Source: Pyropia haitanensis
Lineage: Eukaryota; Rhodophyta; Bangiophyceae; Bangiales; Bangiaceae
Assembly (NCBI GenBank): GCA_008729055.1
Contig: SDUX01000008.1
Span: forward strand, 310,001-374,000
Direction of reading: 5' to 3'
DNA length: 64,000 nt
Part shown: piece after piece, positions 57,801-64,000 of the stretch
How the letters are laid out: each line of letters begins with the position of its first letter
Numbering within the stretch: the first letter of the stretch is position 1
Notes under the pieces: model-generated
The model's input: the letters and a program-made list of their open reading frames with translations, nothing else
Told to the model about the DNA's origin: nothing
Database searches by the model: none
Made by a program: the position numbers and the translations under genes

Positions 57801-60800
57801 CAACAGCAGCGACCGGCCGCACCAGCGCACCAGCCGGTTGCTCCGGCGGACCGACCGCGGCTCGTGGTACGGGCTCGGCGGCGCGCGGTCGGGAGCGTCC
57901 CCGTCGGCGGCGCCAGTGTAGGCGAGAAAGCTGCCCCCCGCGGACACCCCCGCCTCGCCGTCGCGCGACAGCTCCGCCGCGAAGGTGCCGGGAGAAACGG
58001 GCCCCAACGGCCGCGGCGACGACACCGAAAAGTGCACGCGGCTGCCCGCCAGACCGTCACCATGGCTCGACGTCGGGTCCGCGGCGTTGTACGGGCCGCC
58101 GCTGTAGCGGGCGGGGGTAGGACCCAGGGGAAGCGAGCCGCCCGGCACCGACGCGCCGCGAAGGCGGTCCGCCGAGTGGCCCGAGCCGACCACAGCTGCT
58201 GGGTACGCCCCCGGCGAGGAGCTACCGTCACTGCCGCCGGCGCCCATGCCGCTGCCGCCCCCACCAGCAGTGGCGCTGGACCCACTCGACGACGGCGCGA
58301 GGCGGGCCGTGCCGTTCGCCTCGTCCAGCACCAGCCCCGTTACCACATCGCTGATGGGCCGCGCCGACAGCAGCCCCGCACGGACCTGCTCGTCCCCGCT
58401 CCCTTGCGACACGCCCGACCCGGTGCGCGACAGCAGCCCGGCCTCACTGCCCGCCGCCCACTCCCCCTCTGCATTGTGAAACGACTTGGCCGCCCACCGG
58501 AGGGTGGCCCGCTGCAGGAAGGCCGTCACAAACACGAGGCAGTGCGCGAGCATCGCGTGCTGCGTGATGGGGAGGAAGAGCTTGCCCGACTCGGGGTCCC
58601 GCTCAAACTGCAAGCCAATCCAGATGATCATGGGGCCCCACTTGCCCCTTTGCAGCTCGACAATGAGGGCGCCTTGCTGCAAGCTCAGCACGAGGTACAG
58701 GTACTGGAGGGTCATGAAGCCAAAAGACAGCAGCAGCAGGGTGGGGGAGAGGACCCGCAATGCCAGGGGAATGACCGCGTCCGACCGGCGGCTGATCGCC
58801 GGCCGGTTGTCAAGGCACACGACCAGGCAGCCGAGGACGAGGTAGATGCCACCAAAACACGAGATGCCGTCGAGCCAGACCGCTGCCGCCACCACCGCCG
58901 ACGCGGGGAGGATGGACGAGTAGGGGAAGAGCACCTGCTGGAGGGCCTTGCGCACCCGCACGTACAGCCACTTGAGGGCGTCGCGGGTCTGCACGACGGG
59001 CAGCGAGTTGCGGACGCGGAGGAGAAAGCGCTTAGCGTCGAGCAGCTTGGCGCGGGTGGACACGTCGGGGAGCTCCACCGCGTCCGCGGCGGGGATGCCC
59101 TTGGCCACCGACGCGTCACTGTCGCCGCGGACAACGCCGGGGGACTCCAACGAGCCCTTACCACGCTCACCCACCAGGGGTGCGGTCGCCGCCGAGCTGG
59201 ACCCGCCGCCCGCGCTGCCGGACTTGTCGGCCGACCCGACGTCCTTGCTGCTGCCGTCGCCGCTGCCACCAGAGCCCGCCAGCGAGACGACTGGCCGTGG
59301 CGGTGGTGGCGACGCCCCCGTCGCCGCGGCCACGTCGGGCGACGGGCGCACCGGCGCCGCCCGTGGCGCCCGCCCGGCAGCGGCGGCCGGGCCGGCCGCC
59401 GCAGCCGCCGCCGCAGCCGACGGCGACGGCGAACGCGGTGTGCCGGTGCCGTTGGCGGGCCGAGGTGGCCGCATGGGCGACACGCTGGGCAGCTCCGTCG
59501 CGTTGGCCGCCAGCTGCGCCGACTGGAGGAACAGCCGCCCCTGCAGCGAGATGATGATGAGGATGGCGGCGTCGCCGAGCGTCAGCACAAACCCAGACAT
59601 GCCCGCGCCGACGCCAAAGATCAGCTGCAGCTGTGTGATCCGAACGCGGATTTGGTCAAAGCGCACGAGGTAGCGGGCGACGAGGCCAAGGCACGCGAAG
59701 AGGACGACCGCAAACCACAGGCGCCCCAGCACCCGCCGGCTGGTCGCAAACCCAAACAGGATCTCTACGAGGAAGCACAGCAGCAGGAACACGAGGTAGC
59801 CATACGACAGAAAGTTGGCGGGCGACACGAGCGGGTAGAGGAGCAGCGCCGCATAGGCCACGTACAGGAAGTACTCGCGGAGGAAGCTCCAAAACGCCGA
59901 CGACAACTCCACGCGCACCGTCGCCTCGTCCGTGTCGCTGCGCCACGGCCACGTAAAGTGCACCTGGATCGACGCGCACACCACGAGGGCGGTGTAGGCC
60001 AGGACGGGCAGCGTCGGCGCGGCGGCCAGGCCGACCGTCACACCCACGCGGGCGCAGTCAAACATGTCGCCGCGGCCAATGCGGCACACCGCCGACGTGG
60101 CGGCCATGAAGCCCATCGAGTAGACAAAGATGGACACCCACACCGCCGCGATGAGGCGCCGCTTGTACATCACGGGCACCACCTGCGTCACGCAGATGGC
60201 GGTCAGGGCGACAATGAAGACCGCGTTGAGCGCCGACGCGGCCGCCGCCCCCGCCACGTACAGGGCGGCCAGCGCAAACTGGTCGAGGATGACCTTGAAC
60301 GGGGAGAAGGCGCCCTTGGCCACCGCCGAGTACTCACGGTGGGAGAGCATCATCTCAAGGAGCTCCTGCTCGGTGACGTTGCCCATCAGGGCGCGCCCCC
60401 CCCCGCGCTGCGGTTCCCACACGCGCACCGTCTTGAGGTACTCCTTGAGGTAGATCGACAGCGCAATGAGCGTGATGGTGGCCACCTGGATGACCGCCGG
60501 CACCACAGGCGCTGACAGGATCAACAAGCCGAGCGCATCGGCGGCCCGGGACTCTGACAGCCCCCACGCCTCGACCGTCGCCGTGTAGACCGCGTGGACG
60601 AGCTGCAGCACCATCGCGTAGTAGACCGCATAGTCGAGCACCCGCGAGTTGCGGCACCGCTTGAACGCGAGGTACAGAAACGCCAGCACCAGCAGCGGGA
60701 GCGTGAGGAACCCCGGCAGCACCAGCACCCACACCATCAGCGCCACCGACGCGAGGTGCAGCAGCGACCGGAGGAACAAGAACTCCTTGGCGCTCAGCCC

Positions 60801-62869
60801 AAACCGCGTCGACGCGGCGAGCGCCGAGCCCAGCCGCCGGGAGCTGGTCAGCTCCTCCCCGCCGCCGCTGGCCGCCCCGCCCGACAGCCCCGACAGGGGC
60901 GACCAGCCGCTGCCCGCCGACCGGCCGCTCGGCGCGCCGCTGCCGCCGCTGCCGCCGCCGCGCGAGAGCCGCGACGGCACGCGGCCGAGCAGCGGCCGCC
61001 GCGGCGCCTTCCACGGCGGCGCGCCCCGCGGGACAGGCGCCGCCGCGCCGCCCGCCGAGCCCGATGACGCGAGCGCCCGCTCGGGCGCGGAGCGGCTGCG
61101 GCTGCTGCCGGGGGGGAGCGGCGGCTTGGCGCCGCCGCCGCCCAGCGGCGCAGACGTTGCGCGCGGCGCCACGCCGGTGGGGGCGGCGGCCGAGCCGGTG
61201 GCAGAGGGGGAGCTTCTTGAGCCCCCTGCCGAGCCGCTCGACGGGGCGGCGCCGGCGGCGGCGGTGGTGGCCCACGACTTGCCCACCACCCCCGATGGTC
61301 CGGCCGGCACGCCCAGCACGCCCGCGGAAGAGCCACCGTCGCCGCCGCCACCGCCGCCACCGCCGTGACTCGACTCCGCCCCCCCGCCTCCCAGCAGCTC
61401 GTCGGTCGACAGGCCGGCCGACATAAACGACGACGGCCTCGACAGCGACGCGGCGACGGTGTCGGCCTCGGCGACGAGCGCCTCGGCCCAGCGGGTGCGC
61501 GTGACGTACGCCCCCCGCACCGCCTTGGCCCACAGCCCCGACACGACGTAGCAGAAGAGGGCCCCCCCCAGGGCCATCAGGTGGGTCCAGCCCTGCGGCT
61601 GCCCCGCCGTCGACAGCCGCCGGATGCCGAGGAGCACCACCACCGGCGAGCCGCGGGCGTCGGCGAGCCAGCCCAGCTGGAACGACACGAGCGCAAAGAC
61701 ATAGACGAGGAGCGCGACGCGGAGCGCGGCGAGGCAGCGGAGGACGCGGCCGGGCGCCACCGACGGCCGGACGCCCGCCCAGCCAAAGCCCCACGAGAGG
61801 ACCAAGACAAAGAAGACGGCCGTGAAGCAGCTGTTCGCAACGCTGCTCACCGCGGTGCCCGTCGCGGCCAGGCCGACGGCCGTCCAAAAGACGCCGCCCG
61901 TGCCGGCCATGAAGCGCGTCAGGCGGGAGGGCATCTCCGCGGCAACCCCCTCGTCCCTATCCGCCGGCGCCATGCTGCTCATCGAGTAGTCTTCAAACCC
62001 GTCGCCGTCGGTGTCCTCCACGACCGCATCGCGAAAGGCGCCGCCGCCACCACCGCCGCCCACGTGGGCGCCCGGCACAGACGGGCGCCCCCCCCCAAAC
62101 GCCCCACTCCCACCGTCTGCAGAGGGCACATCCAGCGACAGCGTGCTGCTGCTGGCGGAGCTCTTGCCAGCCGACCCCCGCCCCCCGCTGGCGCGCAGCC
62201 TCGCCGAGCCCGACGACGCGGCGCCCCCCCCCCCCACGGAAAAAAGCTGTGCCGGCCGCCCCGCCCGCGCGGCCACCGCCCGCGCGTGGCAACGGCGTTG
62301 CCCAACCCCGGGACGGCCCCGTTTGGCCACCGCGGCGCGTCGGCGACGGTCACGAGCGCCGACTCGATGAGCGACCGCGTCTGTCGAAGCCGCAGGCGCG
62401 TCGAGCGGGGGTGGTCCAAGAGCAGCGCGCCCCCCGGGTGGACCATAAAGTAGACAAACGAGCGGCGGGAGCGGCGCTCCTCGGCGAGCAGGCACAGCAG
62501 CGACACGGCGGTGACGAGCGCCGGCCCGAGCACCGCCCGCAGCCCGTCCCAGACGGACCGGTCAAAGCGGGCGATGCCCACATCGTCCAGGTGTGGCCAC
62601 AGGCCAGTGTCCGACGGCGTCAGGGACCTCGCCGCGATGAGCGACGCGACCGTCACCTGCACGACGAGGAGGCCAATGGAAAAGGAGGCGAGCACCGCCA
62701 GCGCTGGCGCGGGGTAGTGCTTGCGAAGGGAGTACGACGGGCGGTGCATCAGCGCCGCAAAGGCCGCAAGGTACGCCAGCCCAAACGCGGAAAAGTGCAG
62801 GAGGGCGGCGATGAGCGTCGCCAGGGGAAGCGCCAGCCGCACCAGGAGGGTGGCGTACAGTTCACCCAT
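51852..62869 (-). CDS. PIEZO: Piezo mechanosensitive ion channel
   Basis: Piezo is a trimeric cation channel opened by membrane tension. Nearly the whole gene is one frame. The start is ATG 62869-62867 (MGELYATLLVRLALPLATLI) in one frame for about 210 codons, then, at or near the C12 tract 62224-62235, the frame changes and stays open to TGA 51854-51852, about 3672 residues. Repeated four-helix blade units fill most of it. Landmarks near the C-terminus: YILKCIYFFVSGLQIRSGFP, FLWLTRTLLDWAVLPTSLEI, the outer helix LLFLPFFLFSLVNPLF (about 53085-53140), an extracellular cap, an inner pore helix GGTILTLYVVVLFSIAQL (about 52160-52215), and the C-terminal domain (SDIVYARQDGRLDMEEVLFN, then IYRDPHAMVRWTG). 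It is longer than animal Piezos (about 2500-2800) because of Ser/Gly/Asp-rich cytosolic inserts. Family assignment is strong; the extreme N-terminal join is inferred. Confidence 0.92.
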
Positions 62870-64000
62870 GGTGAGTGCCACGCGGGAGGGTGGGCAGGGG
62901 GGGGGGGGAACCGCGCGCACCACGACGTTAGGGCGTGAGGGGGTGGACCGCAGCAGCCGCGAAGCACACAAGGGACACGTGGGGCGTATCCGAGAACGTG
63001 ACGATGGGGGGGGGGGTGCCGACCGGCCACCCGTCACCGGGGGGCGGCGTGGTGTCTCGGCCCGCGGCGGGCGCGGCGCATGCCGCTGCCGCCACCCCCC
63101 ACGGTGGGGACGGCCCCCCCCCGCGGCGCAACCGCAACAACGATGGAGCACGTCCTAGTTTGCAAGACGTGGGGGGGGGGGGGGGGCTCCGCGACGGGCG
63201 GCACCCGAGGTCGGCACGGTGCGGACGCGGTCGCTGGTCGGCCGCCGCAACGATGGGGGTGCCAAGACAGCGTGGGCGACCGCGGATGGGCGGCGGCGGC
63301 GGGGCGGCCACGGCACACGCCGCGACGCGACGTGCCGTCCGTGCCCCAGCGCCGTGCCCCACCGCAGCGCCGAGCGCGGGGCGGGGTGCCAGCAAAACCG
63401 CTCTCCGGATGGGCTCGGCCCCGGTGGGGGCGGTTCGCGGCGGGGCACGTGCCCCGCGCCGCCACCCGCGACTGTGCGCGCGGTGCCGGGCGGGGGGGGG
63501 GGGGGGGCGGGGGGGGGGGGGGGCGTGGCGCGCGGTGGCGGACTGACGAGCTGGCGGCGGCGTCGTGCGGCTGTCTCCAGCCAGCGCTCACCCGCCCCCC
63601 CACCCCCCCCCCCCCCCCCCCGCCGCCGCCGCCGCCGCCGCCCCCCTCCACCCCCCCCCCGTCGGCGGTGTGGCGGGACCCCCCCCCCGTCTGCCCTCAA
63701 CGCACCGGGGCGGTGCGGGTGGGGGTGCGGAGCGGTGCGGGTGGGTGTGTGGGGGTGGGGGGTGGGGGTGGGGGTGAGGGCGGACCGCGACGCCGCGCCG
63801 CGGCGACCGCCACAGCCGCCGGCCGCCGGTCGACGCCGCGGGCGCGCGGTCGACGGTCGGCGGTGCGGTGCCGCCCGGGCGGCGGCGGCCGGTCGCGCCA
63901 CCGCGCGGGCGCGCGGCAGATGCAACGGGCTGGTGGGGGAGCGGCAGCGTGCAGACGAGGGTTGGGAGCGGCGGTGGAGGGGGAGTGGAGGAACCGACGA
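62870..64000. other. Upstream region of Piezo to the right window edge
   Basis: 1.1 kb of GC-rich DNA with C and G runs at 63172-63186, 63490-63522 and 63597-63620. Open frames on both strands are Arg/Pro-rich and unsupported. It presumably contains the Piezo promoter; no motif can be named. Confidence 0.45.
63711..63779 (+). repeat. G-rich quadruplex-prone tract
   Basis: Repeated G3-G6 runs spaced by T, C or GTGC (gtgggggtggggggtggg), about 0.85 kb upstream of the Piezo start on the opposite strand. Confidence 0.75.

Noticed and set aside
57096..60515. 1139-codon plus-strand open frame
   Set aside because: Antisense shadow of Piezo; Arg/His/Gln-rich composition typical of reversed GC3 codons.

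Overview
This is nuclear DNA from a very GC-rich eukaryote. Three clean GT-AG introns can be placed, and all of their acceptors end in CACAG. The encoded proteins are eukaryotic: a p24/TMED cargo receptor, a SAPS-type protein, a metaxin, a P5B ATPase, Piezo, a protein O-mannosyltransferase and a RING-H2 protein. By eye roughly three quarters of the bases are G or C. Codon third positions in real genes are almost all G or C, and proteins carry long Ala, Gly and Pro runs. Genes are intron-poor: a copper-ATPase of 4.6 kb and a Piezo of 11 kb show almost no introns. A GC-rich alga such as a bangiophycean red alga would fit, but this is inference; no plastid-specific gene is present.

Layout, left to right: an edge-truncated Pro/Ala-rich gene (minus, 1-911); an orphan with a mitochondrial-type N-terminus (plus, 1854-3070); a three-exon p24/TMED gene (plus, 3588-5066); a doubtful single-pass membrane ORF (5444-6168); a small secreted Cys-rich protein (plus, 6669-7076); 3 kb of low-complexity DNA; a long SAPS-domain gene (minus, 10118-14887); 3 kb without a gene; a multi-HMA copper ATPase (minus, 18050-22681); 3.9 kb without a gene; a C2H2 zinc-finger protein (minus, 26592-28985); a RING-H2 protein (plus, 32155-33174); a protein O-mannosyltransferase lacking the MIR domain (plus, 34468-36740); an RMD1/DUF155 protein (plus, 38657-41171); glutamine-dependent asparagine synthetase (plus, 42055-43767) converging on a metaxin-like gene (minus, 44028-45239); and a P5B polyamine-type ATPase (plus, 45981-51513) converging on Piezo (minus, 51852-62869).

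Five genes (the orphan, p24, SAPS, P5B ATPase, Piezo) are readable only if the frame changes where a long pure C or G tract lies. Every such change, read along the gene, has the same sense: it equals one missing base per tract (or two extra). That points to systematic homopolymer undercalling in the assembly, or, less likely, to a transcript-level correction. It is the most informative anomaly here, because it explains why several genes look broken and why the p24 gene is hidden.

Functionally the genes fall into secretory-pathway and membrane functions (p24 receptor, O-mannosyltransferase, copper and P5B pumps, Piezo), mitochondrial proteins (metaxin, RMD1) and regulation (SAPS, zinc finger, RING). 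They are not an operon and show no sign of acting as one system.
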